64,000 nt of DNA from Cerioporus squamosus (Eukaryota > Basidiomycota > Agaricomycetes > Polyporales > Polyporaceae), in NCBI GenBank assembly GCA_022592435.1, contig JABYQS010000025.1:248001-312000 (forward strand), in the 5' to 3' direction. The notes below the pieces were generated by a model, which did not search any database, was not told the origin of the DNA, and saw only the letters and a program-made list of their open reading frames with translations. Of the stretch, positions 52,601 through 62,400 are shown piece after piece. Made by a program: the position numbers and the translations under genes. Numbering within the stretch: position 1 is the stretch's first letter; each line of letters begins with the position of its first letter.

Positions 52601-53263
52601 AGCTCGAAATGCAGGCGCGACTGCGCGCTCGCGTAGGAATAAGCCGGCAACAATGACAGATGTACGTACCTCGTCGCCACATACCCGACTTGTACCCCTC
52701 CCCTACTGCTCTGTCCTGCCTGGCGAAGGGCCGGCCGTCCATACAACGTACGCCTAGTCGGCGATTTCTGTGCCTGCGCTGAGTGTTCAAGGGTTTAGAG
52801 AGCGCAAAGATGGTGGCAGGGCGCGAGCACACGGAACGCGAAGGCGGTGCTCAGCACCGGAGCGCCCGATGTTTACGCGCGCTCGCGAGCTTCTTGCATA
52901 AAATCGTCGCGGCGGGGACACACTGCACCACTTCCGGACGATCCACTACTGCTTCCAGCTACACCGCGTTTCTTCTGGGCTACCCTCTTGCTGCTTGTGC
53001 TCTCCCTCGCTTCCTCCTCCCGCATGGCCCCCTTCTACGTCTCTCAGTCCCCAAGCTGCATACATACGCTGCACGCGCGACACAACAGGGACAGCGCAAG
53101 TTTTCTGGGGACCCCGAGAGACGAGCAACCGAGGCGGATGGATTGGAAGGATGGGCTGGGCAGCGAGGGCGAACAAGTAAGTACACCTCACGCCCCACCC
53201 TCGTCCCTGCCCCACAAGCACCGTCCCATTCTCTCGTTGCTGCCACTACACCCGTCCCCCTAC
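49652..53263. other. gene-poor stretch before the retrotransposon
   Basis: About 3.6 kb without a recognised gene. Open frames on both strands are short or motif-free, apart from a 286-codon plus frame at 51068..51928 listed separately. The junction with the LTR at 53264 is abrupt. Decayed transposon sequence is possible but I could not identify any. Confidence 0.45.
51068..51928 (+). CDS. long unassigned open frame, 286 codons
   Basis: Open from ATG 51068; a later ATG at 51308 (MLPFTTTAANHSHHLK) starts the more protein-like part, with KTKAKALKHRYELVIRPDEP and DPHLIGRVVEVWRAEEDPSK. No domain was recognised, and an overlapping 136-codon minus frame exists. Might be a remnant of a mobile element or a lineage-specific gene. 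Confidence 0.3.
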   Translation: MECERPYCSIGSSSSQFRLLFVSQEMCGSKDSNQCLLRRALTSDLDIFCSKKQPTPPSLCPHTSKLPRLPLPPHRSNSPTMLPFTTTAANHSHHLKCTPGTCHAVRIPPPPRPALLLLIARWKSLQEAGPKTKAKALKHRYELVIRPDEPIVTGRCVRILATSPIAYSSPDVPTGELDTYDPHLIGRVVEVWRAEEDPSKARARVMNTCRRNRVREVELDLPIAFSGLKQTFQAPECGERSGDPHDSNVGGNLSLMACVRPAPVWRECVGDLCCNRRRDLPILALV

Positions 53264-53341
53264 TGACGTGCGTAAAAGTTACTTCAAAGAAATAACTTTC
53301 ACCTGAGGTTATCGGATCTGAGCAAGATCGGATGATGCCTC
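53264..53341 (-). repeat. 3' LTR, segment verified against the other LTR
   Basis: Begins TGACGTGCGTAAAAGTTACT on the plus strand, matching 63923..64000 at 77 of 78 positions. The full LTR continues rightwards to an end I could not fix, probably between about 54000 and 54120; no clear polypurine tract was seen. Confidence 0.9.
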
Positions 53342-53683
53342 AGTTGTTCGGTGTAGTGATAATGCTCAACCTGTCAAGGTAGAATGAGTCGAGATGGAAT
53401 ATTCCAGGTTGGGTTCCCAGATGGAACTTTCAATTGGATCTGTCAAAGAATCTGGACGTATGTTTGATGATGTTCCGATATCGGATCGGACTTGACTTCA
53501 CTTGGAGGATCGCTCGAGGATGCCTCAGTTCATAGACGTGTGTGTGTGCATATAACTCTTAGACGACGATAGACTTGACTTCAGATTACTACTGTCAGAG
53601 TAGCAGAGACTAGGCTTGCTTGGAGGCACTCAGCAAGAGAGTGGAAGGGGAAAACTTGCCCTCCATCCCTTGAGGGGTGGGGG

Positions 53684-53691
53684 TTTATATA
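53684..53691 (-). promoter_or_regulatory. TATA box inside the LTR
   Basis: The minus strand reads TATATAAA, followed downstream by CCCCCACCCCTCAAGGG, within the LTR. Position and orientation fit the element's own RNA polymerase II promoter, driving gag-pol from the equivalent site in the 5' LTR. Confidence 0.6.
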
Positions 53692-54201
53692 CTGTCTCTA
53701 TGGGAAAATTACAAATATTACCAAACAGTTCTCTAGGTCATTGTTCTTGGTAAGACAATAAGAGAAGGACAATAGAAAAGTAATAATGAGGGTAGAAGGC
53801 ACAACAGTCATCAGGATAATAGCATGGGAGGATTGAGGTAGGACAATCATAATCTGAGAATAATACCATAGGGAAGTAAAAAGTCCTGGGAATGTTCAAG
53901 GACAATGGAGATGATGAACAATACTTCTATCTCAAGTGTGAGATAACATGAGAGGGACAAAAGGTTGGACAACAATAAGAGGAGAGTAGTATAATGAGCA
54001 CAATAAGCTTGGAGCATAATGGTGTATAGTACAATAGAAAAGGGGAATTAAACAAGATAAAATCATGTGGCTTACCTATAGAAGTTATCTGAGTCCAATT
54101 TCATATAGGGATATCAAGAAGATATGGGTTCATCGTTCACCAAGTCAAAAAGTACATATGCCCATTTCAATGTCCAGTTAGAGTCTGCTATGCGTCCAGG
54201 C

Positions 54202-54657
54202 CTAGTCATCCAAGAGGCTTCCAATGATCATATCCTCCTCGTCCTCGATGAGGTACCCATTGACGTCGTAACGGGGTCCTGCGACAGTGGGCTCGATCGC
54301 ATTAGTTGCGAAGACTAGATCGGAGAGGTTGTCAGCCACACTGTCCTCATCGTCGGCATAGACAACGCCGCCGTAGATAACGTCGCCATTCCATCGCAAC
54401 TCGATGACTTCTAACTCGGATATTCCAGATCCAAGCGTGTCCTCTGACTCGCTGAGGGGGATGTCGCAAAGGGTGGCGCTCGTACCTTCGGACACCGTGC
54501 CAAGTGCTGTCTCCGCACGTGCAGGTTCATCGTCCCACTCGAGCGTATCCGTGAGTCCTGCGCCCAGGACCATCTCGGCGATGTCCTCAGAAGCGAGGTG
54601 GCTCTCGACCGTGGAGTGCAGCTCGTGGTCCGACACGATGTGCTCGTGGTCCGACAC
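54202..54657 (-). CDS. acidic open frame at the 3' end of the element (ORF4)
   Basis: 151 codons between pol/ORF3 and the 3' LTR. Highly acidic, with GISELEVIELRWNGDVIYGG and a Glu/Asp-rich end (YLIEDEEDMIIGSLLDD). A perfect 21-nt tandem repeat at 54621..54662 encodes two IVSDHE copies. No membrane helix or known domain. It may be a second exon of ORF3, because ORF3 ends at a GTGAGT donor. Function unknown. Confidence 0.5.
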   Translation of the reverse strand: MSDHEHIVSDHELHSTVESHLASEDIAEMVLGAGLTDTLEWDDEPARAETALGTVSEGTSATLCDIPLSESEDTLGSGISELEVIELRWNGDVIYGGVVYADDEDSVADNLSDLVFATNAIEPTVAGPRYDVNGYLIEDEEDMIIGSLLDD

Positions 54658-54662
54658 GATGT
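54621..54662 (-). repeat. perfect 21-nt tandem duplication
   Basis: Two head-to-tail copies of a 21-nt unit (plus strand GCTCGTGGTCCGACACGATG plus T), in frame within ORF4, giving a duplicated VSDHE-type heptad. Confidence 0.85.
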
Positions 54663-54936
54663 CGGAGACCTTGAAGGCGTATAGGGTGTGGGTGACTCGG
54701 TCAGACGGATGAGACCGATGTCGTCCTCCCTGTCCCGAGGGACACTAGGCGGGGCTTCAAACCGCCGCAGAAGAACTGGGTCTGGTCCCCTGGTGACGTA
54801 GTTGCGGAGCCGGGGTTGCTGGTAGGTCTCGGAACTATGGACCAGGCTACGTGCGAGGAATCAGTCACATTCCGTGCATGTCACCCGCCCCACAGTTTAG
54901 AATGCAACGTCCTCGTTGCGTCAAGGAATGGATGAC

Positions 54937-55539
54937 TCACTTGTATTGATCATATACCAGTCGACGAAGCGCAGATACCGGCATGATTGACGACGCCATG
55001 CGCAGGAACCAGAGGTTGGTGCATGAAAGGGGAACGTGGAACACGCTCGGCAGAAGGAGAAGTCCTCCATGCTCGTTCACGAAGTCGGCACTTGCTGTGC
55101 GCCAGCCTTGGAACCGGGCACAGACACGATCTTCCTGGATGACAATGTCGACTATGTCCATGAAGATGGTGAGGCCGGTGAAGTCCACCTGCAGCCGAGG
55201 GTCCTCGACATAGACGATGGAGTATGGCCGGATCTTGGTCTCGGTCCACGGCTGCTGGGCCTGTGGCTGGACGTACCAGACGTACGCTGGTGGCGTCACA
55301 AAGTAGGTGACAGGAGTCGTGCAGAACTGTTCACGGTTGGCGGGAGTGAGAGGTTCTAGGGCAGGGCCTGGAGGCATAGTGTCCACATCTGGTCCAAAGA
55401 CAGTAGCATAAAGGATGGTCTTGGGGGAGGAGAAGAAATAGCGGTACATGGTGGACAGCGACGATGTGCTGGCAGTCGGAGGACAGTGGTGGTGTGCGGG
55501 CAACAGAAACGGTGGGAAACTCTTAGAGAGCTCCCGCAT
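54937..55539 (-). CDS. extra open frame after integrase (ORF3)
   Basis: 200 codons, ATG at 55539, 11 nt after the pol stop. It has MYRYFFSSPKTILYATVFGP, a Pro-rich stretch (PPGPALEPLTPANR), VYVEDPRLQVDFTGLTIFMD and a C-terminal SALRRLVYDQYK. The final codons overlap a GTGAGT splice donor, so the protein may continue into ORF4. It sits in the position of env in some Metaviridae, but there is no signal peptide, fusion motif or strong membrane anchor, so I do not call it env. Confidence 0.55.
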   Translation of the reverse strand: MRELSKSFPPFLLPAHHHCPPTASTSSLSTMYRYFFSSPKTILYATVFGPDVDTMPPGPALEPLTPANREQFCTTPVTYFVTPPAYVWYVQPQAQQPWTETKIRPYSIVYVEDPRLQVDFTGLTIFMDIVDIVIQEDRVCARFQGWRTASADFVNEHGGLLLLPSVFHVPLSCTNLWFLRMASSIMPVSALRRLVYDQYK

Positions 55540-55550
55540 TCTTCAAGCGT

Positions 55551-58500
55551 CTAAGGAAGCCACTCATCCTCGGAATCCTCCGAATTCGTCATCGAGTCTA
55601 AACTTGGATCATCTTGGTCACTAGCGATCTCAAGATCTGATTCTGGGCCGCTCGATATGTCAGGAAGGTTCCGTGTATTGCGTGGTCGGTAGGGAAGAAG
55701 CCGGAAACTTGCAAAGCCTTGACGCATGTGGGTCCCATCAAGCTCTTTCAAGACGTAGGTCCCTGCTTTTGTTTGTCGGTGTACTATGTATGGTCCAGAA
55801 TATCGGGGTGAATACTTGTCTTCTAACCCTGCATCTCGTGCTGAGTTACGGATAAGAACCAGTGTCCCTCGTTTGATGGGAATATTCCGCAATCGATGAT
55901 GGAATCGTTTCTCGAACTGGGCCTTTGATGCAAGCCGTGACCGTAGAATTGCGTTACTGGCTCGCTGCAGGTCCCGTGGACGCTTATCTAGCTGGCGCAT
56001 TCTGAGTGCTAGGAGCTCAGCTGGAGAGAGTCCGGCCCGATAGTTGCTGATCATGAATGTGGCTTCAGTTAGATCAAATGGCAAGATGGGGTGCATTCCA
56101 TGGAGTAGATAGAATGGGCTAAAACCTGTCGAACGCCGGGTGGTTACCCGGTCTGCAAAGAATGCCAAGGGAACCTTCTCTGGCCATCTCTCTGGTTTAT
56201 CTTCGCAATCCTTAAGAATGGCCTGACGGATGGTAAAGTGTCCTTGTTCCACGATGCCAGAGGCATGCTTATTATAAGGGGTGATTTTGATCTGTGGAAT
56301 ACCATAGCGCTTTAGTAGTCTCTTCGTAGCTCCCATGAATTCTGAGCCATTGTCGGTGATTATTTCTGCGATGTGTCCATAGCGGCATATGACCTGCTCC
56401 CATAGGAACTTGGCAATGCTTTGCGAAGTTAATCGTTTCAGTGCTCGGCCCTCCGCGGCATGAGACAGATCATCTCGGGCTGCCACCAGATAACGATATC
56501 CTCTAGCTTTGGGCATAAACATGACATCCGCATAGATTTGAGTGAAAATCGTGACTGGAGTGCGTATGGTGGGTGAGACCTCGAATTTTTTCGTACTCCA
56601 TATTTGGCATTGGTGGCATGAACCCACATGGTGTTTGACGTCCTGATACATTCGTGGCCAGTAGAATCGTTCCCGAAGATGATAGAAGACTCCGTATGTT
56701 CCACGATGTCCTAGATTTTCGTGTGCATATTTAAGTATTTGATATCTCCTTTCTGGCTTAATCACGACCAAAAGTGGATAGCCATCGGTCCGTCGTTTGA
56801 ACATTTTGTCATTTTCCACGTAAAAGCGTGATGCACGTTGTAGAAATCGTCTTTTTGCTTGTATTGAGTTGAAGGGAGGTGTCTCAAGAGTCATAAGAAA
56901 ATGGCGTATTTGAACCAGTATTTCCTCCTGCGAGTTTGGACCTATTTGATATGAGGGTAGGTTCTGAATGTGGTTGGCTTCAGGGAGAATAGTAGAAAAG
57001 AATGTGGTGTCATCTAACCATTTTTCCATTTCTTCGGCCTGCACTCGTTCCTCTTCGGTAGGTGGTCTCCGGGAAAGAGCGTCTGGGCCTCGATGCTTAT
57101 CTGCCGGTACATGGTGTAATTCGAAATCGAAGAGTAGTATTCCTTGTATCCAACGGTTCAGGGTAGCATTGGGTTGGAGGTCAGGATTATTGAGCATGTC
57201 TTTGATGTATTTTGCATCTACTTCTAAAATCAATCGTTTGATGCCAATGAGATAGAGTCTCCAGTGGCGTAGAGCTCGGAAACATCCGTACAATTCAAGT
57301 TTCGGTTGACTGTATCTTGACTCTCGATCGTTGAAGGGTAGCGACCCGTAACGTGCAGGTCTGCGCTTTCCGTGTTCATCGTCTTGGGAGAGAATGAATC
57401 CGACTGCAATGACACTGGAGTCAACTGATAGGTAGACTGGTCGATCGGAGGAGTAGTCGATGGGGTGGAGAGCTGGCGCAGAGGATATGAGGGCTTTTAA
57501 TTTTTGAAATGCTTCCTCTCGCCTTTCATCCCAGACAAAGTCTGTGTCTTTCCGAACAAGTTCTGTTAGGGGTCGTGCAATTTCGGAGTATCCTTTAACC
57601 CAGATCCGCACCGTCCCGCAAAGACCTAAAAAGCCACGGACCTCCTTCACATTTCGTAGCTGCGGCCAGTTCAAGACCTTGTCAATTTTCGCATCCTCAG
57701 GGGACCTTCCTGCTAGGGTGCATTTTTGTCCTACAATGATAACGTCCGGCCGGCATATTTGCAACTTTTTGGCAGAGACCGTTGCTCCTGCATGTCCAAG
57801 TCGGTGCATGATTCGGTGGACATCGACTGCGTGCTCCCATATGTACCTCCTTATTCCTGGATTTTCTGGAAGAGTCTCCGGATCTCCATTCTTGTCAGGG
57901 TAATTTGTGCGGGATCCTTTGATTGGAAGATCATCAATAAAGATGTTGGCAGTATGAGGGATCTCGTGTTGGAGGATGAAAGACATGCAATTCTGAAATT
58001 CTGCAGGTGAATTTGTATAGCCCTGTGGCATGCAGGTGAGGCGTAGAAGTCCTAACGGTGTCATGAATGCAGTGAGGTCTCGACTCCGCGGATGCACAAT
58101 GCGTGCGTCGTAACCTGAGTAAAGGTCAAAGACAGTGTAACATTGATATCCTGCGAATGGCTCGACAAAGTCATCCATGATGGGAGGTGATCCTGCATCC
58201 CGTATGCTGACTCGGTTGAGTGGCTGGAGATCGTGGACGAGTCGGAGGTCTCCATTTTTCTTCAGTACGCAAAAGTATCGCGACCGGTATGAAGACTGAC
58301 TTGGCTCGTAGACTCCAGCGGCCATTCTGTCCTTTAGAATTTTTATAACTTTATCTTTGATTCCAGGGGCTATGGGAATATTTGGCTCTTTCCAGGCCGT
58401 ATGCGGGACAACCGGCATGATGTATGGGGAGAAGTAGTCGTTCCGCAATGTGCCTCGGTCACTGTCCTGGAATGCTATTGCTTTCTCGTTCAACTGGAGT

Positions 58501-58985
58501 ATGTGGAGGAATAGTCTCTCCTCCTCAGGCCATAGATATCCATCTTTGTTCAAGGCTAGTTTTTCTATACGTTCTGCAGTCAATTTTGCGGTCGGGACAA
58601 AGTCGGGGATGATGGGCGTGAGCTCAGGAAGGGTCGCTAAAGGGTCCTCCGGAAACTGGCGTATAACGCGGAATTCCTCTGGCATAGTACCTGCAACAGG
58701 CTTTACCTTCTTGTCCACTCGCTTGTAGGCCGTGTGCGTATGTAGGTCTGTCTGTGGCGTGTCCGCAGTCTCGATTACGGCATAGAACAATGATAACAGT
58801 GGCTCCTCTTCAGTCTTAATCGACGCCTGCACTGCCGCTGGATGTGTCCTTAGGTTAGGAGTAGTACGAGGACATCGGTCCTCCCATCCCTCGCCAGAAA
58901 GAACGTCGACCTCGACGGGGCATGGTGCCAAGACAGGAACATGGGCGGGAGGGCGGGACAAGTCTGGTAGGGGGCTAATTGTGAC
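55551..58985 (-). CDS. Ty3/Gypsy pol: reverse transcriptase, RNase H, integrase
   Basis: Copies the element RNA and integrates the cDNA. In order: a leader with PEEFRVIRQFPEDPLATLPE; RT core with LVHDLQPLNRVSI, LGLLRLTCMPQGYTNSPAEF and the catalytic IFIDDLPIKG (FIDD in place of YxDD) near 57930; RNase H with VYLSVDSSVIAVGF. Integrase then has an HHCC zinc site (HENLGHRGTYGVFYHL ... CHQC) near 56720-56600, catalytic Asp in YADVMFM, Asp in ITDNGSEFMG and Glu in ASGIVEQGHF. A GPY/F-type module follows (YSGPYIVHRQTKAGTYVLKE). No chromodomain. The frame is open up to 59999, but the part beyond about 58985 overlaps gag and is not family-like. Pol lies in the +1 frame relative to gag. Confidence 0.93.
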   Translation of the reverse strand, partial: VTISPLPDLSRPPAHVPVLAPCPVEVDVLSGEGWEDRCPRTTPNLRTHPAAVQASIKTEEEPLLSLFYAVIETADTPQTDLHTHTAYKRVDKKVKPVAGTMPEEFRVIRQFPEDPLATLPELTPIIPDFVPTAKLTAERIEKLALNKDGYLWPEEERLFLHILQLNEKAIAFQDSDRGTLRNDYFSPYIMPVVPHTAWKEPNIPIAPGIKDKVIKILKDRMAAGVYEPSQSSYRSRYFCVLKKNGDLRLVHDLQPLNRVSIRDAGSPPIMDDFVEPFAGYQCYTVFDLYSGYDARIVHPRSRDLTAFMTPLGLLRLTCMPQGYTNSPAEFQNCMSFILQHEIPHTANIFIDDLPIKGSRTNYPDKNGDPETLPENPGIRRYIWEHAVDVHRIMHRLGHAGATVSAKKLQICRPDVIIVGQKCTLAGRSPEDAKIDKVLNWPQLRNVKEVRGFLGLCGTVRIWVKGYSEIARPLTELVRKDTDFVWDERREEAFQKLKALISSAPALHPIDYSSDRPVYLSVDSSVIAVGFILSQDDEHGKRRPARYGSLPFNDRESRYSQPKLELYGCFRALRHWRLYLIGIKRLILEVDAKYIKDMLNNPDLQPNATLNRWIQGILLFDFELHHVPADKHRGPDALSRRPPTEEERVQAEEMEKWLDDTTFFSTILPEANHIQNLPSYQIGPNSQEEILVQIRHFLMTLETPPFNSIQAKRRFLQRASRFYVENDKMFKRRTDGYPLLVVIKPERRYQILKYAHENLGHRGTYGVFYHLRERFYWPRMYQDVKHHVGSCHQCQIWSTKKFEVSPTIRTPVTIFTQIYADVMFMPKARGYRYLVAARDDLSHAAEGRALKRLTSQSIAKFLWEQVICRYGHIAEIITDNGSEFMGATKRLLKRYGIPQIKITPYNKHASGIVEQGHFTIRQAILKDCEDKPERWPEKVPLAFFADRVTTRRSTGFSPFYLLHGMHPILPFDLTEATFMISNYRAGLSPAELLALRMRQLDKRPRDLQRASNAILRSRLASKAQFEKRFHHRLRNIPIKRGTLVLIRNSARDAGLEDKYSPRYSGPYIVHRQTKAGTYVLKELDGTHMRQGFASFRLLPYRPRNTRNLPDISSGPESDLEIASDQDDPSLDSMTNSEDSEDEWLP

Positions 58986-59412
58986 GTGATATATCAATGC
59001 AAGATTCAACACCGGTTGATCAATGTACAAATATAAGTATTTACAGTATGAGCATACACCTAATCTATTTACTAGCCAGTCCAATAATATACTAGGGGAT
59101 GATGAAGGGATACAACAGCAGACGATAATCAAGATGTCACTATATGATACAGCAGGATGCCGAGATGACAGAGGAGTATGCAAGAACAGGCAGAGATGCA
59201 CAAGATGACGGTATACGTACAAGTATGAGTAAGACCAAGATACTGAAGGTCCAACAAGATGCGGGGACAATGGGGGAGACGTCAAGCCAGCAAGAATGTA
59301 GGGGATGCTTACAACAAGAAGTTCGCGTCGCAGACGCGTGTGCCATGAGGTTACTGAACGACAAGAATCATGAATGAATGAAGGAGGAGATAGATGATGG
59401 TGACGACGTACG
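58986..59412 (-). other. AT-rich gag-pol junction
   Basis: About 430 nt between the gag stop and the first pol-like residues, distinctly AT-richer than the flanking genes. The pol frame is open through it, but the translation is not protein-like (Cys/Tyr/Ile runs). A CACAATTAG acceptor-like site precedes the pol-like part. It may be an intron, a translation re-initiation region, or a site for frameshifting. Confidence 0.5.
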
Positions 59413-62400
59413 TTAGTGGGCCTGAAAGACCTCGAATTCCTCCCGAAAAAACTCGCATAAATCGTTGGTGGCATCCTGCATGGCGTCGAGCAGGATACAC
59501 TCGACGAAGTCGCGGAGTGCACCGTCGCCGAAGAGTTGCTCATACTCCCGCTGTTGAGCGGGTGTGAGGCTCGGAGGCTCGGGGGTGGTAGCGGGAGTCG
59601 ATGGGGTGACAGGTCGCGGCGTCGTGTGCTCGGGCGAGAGCGGCAGTGGGAAGTCGACGATGTCGAGGGGGTGCTCGAAAGGCGAGGTGTTACGGTCGTC
59701 GTGGTCGTCGCTGACATCGTCGGGTACGTCCGAATCCACGGGAACTGTGTAGAAGGAAAGAAGGAGGGGAGGGAGAGGCTCGAAAGCAGACGTTGAAGCG
59801 AGACAGGACGCGCGTGCGTCCCAGACCTCGTCGTACGAAACGAGGGGGACGCGCGACATGTTCTCGTCGTGCTGCGGGTCGAGTAGAGACTCGGGTTCGA
59901 CGGGTCCGTTGTGAGGCTCACAGTGCTTGTCACGAGGCTTGTGGTGCTCGTCGTGCTCGTCGTCCCTCCGAGCACGCTTTGAGGATCGATGCTCCTCATC
60001 GTTGTGCTCGTGCCCGTGTTCGTGCCCGTTGCTCTTGTCTTGCGGCTCCTCCAGCTCGAGCTCGAGTCGACCGCGTTTGGTTGGCGAGTTGTCCTCGTGT
60101 TCGGGCTCGAGGTGACCGTGTTGGAGTCGACCCGCCTCTAAGTCGTCGTAGAGGCGGTCGAGTTCATCACGTTTATCTTCGTCGCGAGTTCCGGGGTCTT
60201 CAAGAATACGCTCGCATGCCGTTTGGAAGGCAGCGATCGGCAACGAGTGGGAGTGAGGGATGGGTACCGGAGAGATAATGTCGAGCGAGTGGTGGGATGA
60301 CGTGGGAGGTTGAAGGGCATCGGTGAGAATCTTGTAGTCGAGTTGATCGAGAGCGGAGTAGCGAGGAGAGAGCGGAGGGAAGCCATGGAGACTGGGGTGA
60401 TGAGCGGGGTAGAAGTTGTCGATACAATCCGCGATGGCGATGGCGGCTTCGGGGGATGTAGTGTCGTAGAAGCCCCGGTACCGCACAACTAGCTCGCGGT
60501 ACCGCTCGAGCGTCGAGGTGTCGGTGTGGTGAGCAGGCTCCTCCTCCGGTTCCGGGGTCGTCAGGAGCTGGTCTTCAGGACTATTGACAACACTTTCGTT
60601 GTTGGTATGGTCAGTATCGGGTTCGGTGTGCAACAACCATGCGACGCACCGGTTCCACTCGTCTTCTGCTTCGCTCTCGGACCCGCTGTCTCCTCCGCCG
60701 TGGTCCATCGTAAATAGCAGCGAGGCCGGTGGGAGTAGTTTGTCTTGCACGGCTTGGTCTTGACCATCGACGCGGTGCTCGTCTTTGGCTGTGTCGAGAC
60801 GTTGACGAGGAGAGGGCCGTAGAGTCACAGTAGTCGAGTTTGCGGATGACGAGAGAGAGACGAGCTCGGGTAGAGAGGAAGGGGTCGCATCGCGTGCTGA
60901 GTTGCGTCTAGCGCTGAGCGTGGGAACTTGAAAGTCCGCTGTGATAGCGTCGCAGCGGAGTGCGTTTAGATGCGCGGTGGGGTAGAGTCGAATGTAGGCA
61001 GGGCCTTGACACGAAAAGGGCGCCGTGTTGACGTTGTTCGCAGAGTCGGACAGGGTGCCTGTAAGTACAGCCGCGGGAACGTACCAATCTTGGTACAAGT
61101 GGGCGTCATGGTACCCGTACGCGCACGGGAACGCCACTTGAGGCTCGAGCGTGGCCGTGTAGCGGAGTTCGGTCGGAGTAGAGTCGTCCTGCGACATGTC
61201 GGGCTCGTGTGCGTAGAAATACGAGTGCGGAGTTGAAGCGGAGGGAGTCGGGGGTCGAGGAGGAAGTGGCTCGGGGTGTTCGGGGATAGTAAAAAAGCTG
61301 TCTGGGGCGGATGTATCGGGCTCTACCAGCATTTCGAGTTCGGGGACATCCATATAAGGGTTTTTGAACAAAAGATAGGTCCCATCTTTTCGTTCGTCAA
61401 TAGAAATGTGATTGTCCCGCTGCCAGGGACGGCCTAGAAGCAAATCGAAAGGTGCATTGTCGGCCACGTATAGGTTAGCCCAAGTCCGGGCCGCACCGCA
61501 GGTTAACTCTACATTCTTTATCAAACCACTGAGTTTGCCTTCGCCATTATTTGCAGCTACCATTTCGACTTGCTGCGATTTGTCATACGGTCTTGGAATG
61601 CTCGATTTCCAGATCCTTTTGTTCACTATATTCATCATTGAGCCTGTATCCACTATGCCATCGATTGGGTTACCATCGCATTGAACTGTGATTCGAATTA
61701 GAGGACGTCTTGACCTTGTATAAATTACTGCAGCAGAGAGGAATTCTGTGTGGTTAACCTCCGGCTGTGGCTGTGCTGCGCGTTTGGTCCGAATTACGTC
61801 CTGTAAATGCTGTGATATCTCCTTTGAGGATCCAATAACCTCTCCAACTGACATTGTAAGGGGCGTATTGAGGATTCGGTCCAGAATCGTGAGGGGCTGG
61901 ACGTGTTTCGCTATCTCGGATTGGACTGGAGCCCGTTTTGGAGGTTTTTCGGTGGTTGGTTTGCCTGTGCGGGGCTTGTTTGCCTGTGTATCATCCATGA
62001 CAATATCCTCATCTTTGTTGGGGTCAAATGTAGGCCTTCCATGGACTTCCTTGGGAATCATCGGTGGTCCTTGGCCTTGACCTTGGCTACTGCCAGGGTT
62101 GGGTACCTTATCGGTAGCCTTGTCCTTGGCCCACGCAGGCTTCGGTGGAACCTGAACTCCATCAAACTTGGCCTTACGGTGCTCTTTGCTCTGCTTCGGT
62201 GTACGCTCCGCAGGGAAGACTAGGTTGGGGGAGTCAGAGTCGCAGTCACTGCAGTCCGTCACCTCGACAATATGCGCTGAGAGAGCAATGAAGTTCGACT
62301 GGCCTGTCAAGCGCTGAATGGCATGGACAAAGGTTTCGTCCCGCTGCCGCTGGATCATTGACCCATCCGCCAAAGTGAGCTTGTTGTTTCCATCTCGCTT

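Noticed and set aside
54937..55539. ORF3 as a retroviral-type envelope gene
   Set aside because: No signal peptide, no furin-like site or fusion peptide and no strong membrane anchor; position alone is not enough.
59414..59999. N-terminal part of the pol open frame overlapping gag
   Set aside because: The frame is open, but its translation is Ser/Thr/Arg low complexity, the frame-shifted shadow of gag's disordered tail. Family-like pol sequence begins only near 58985.
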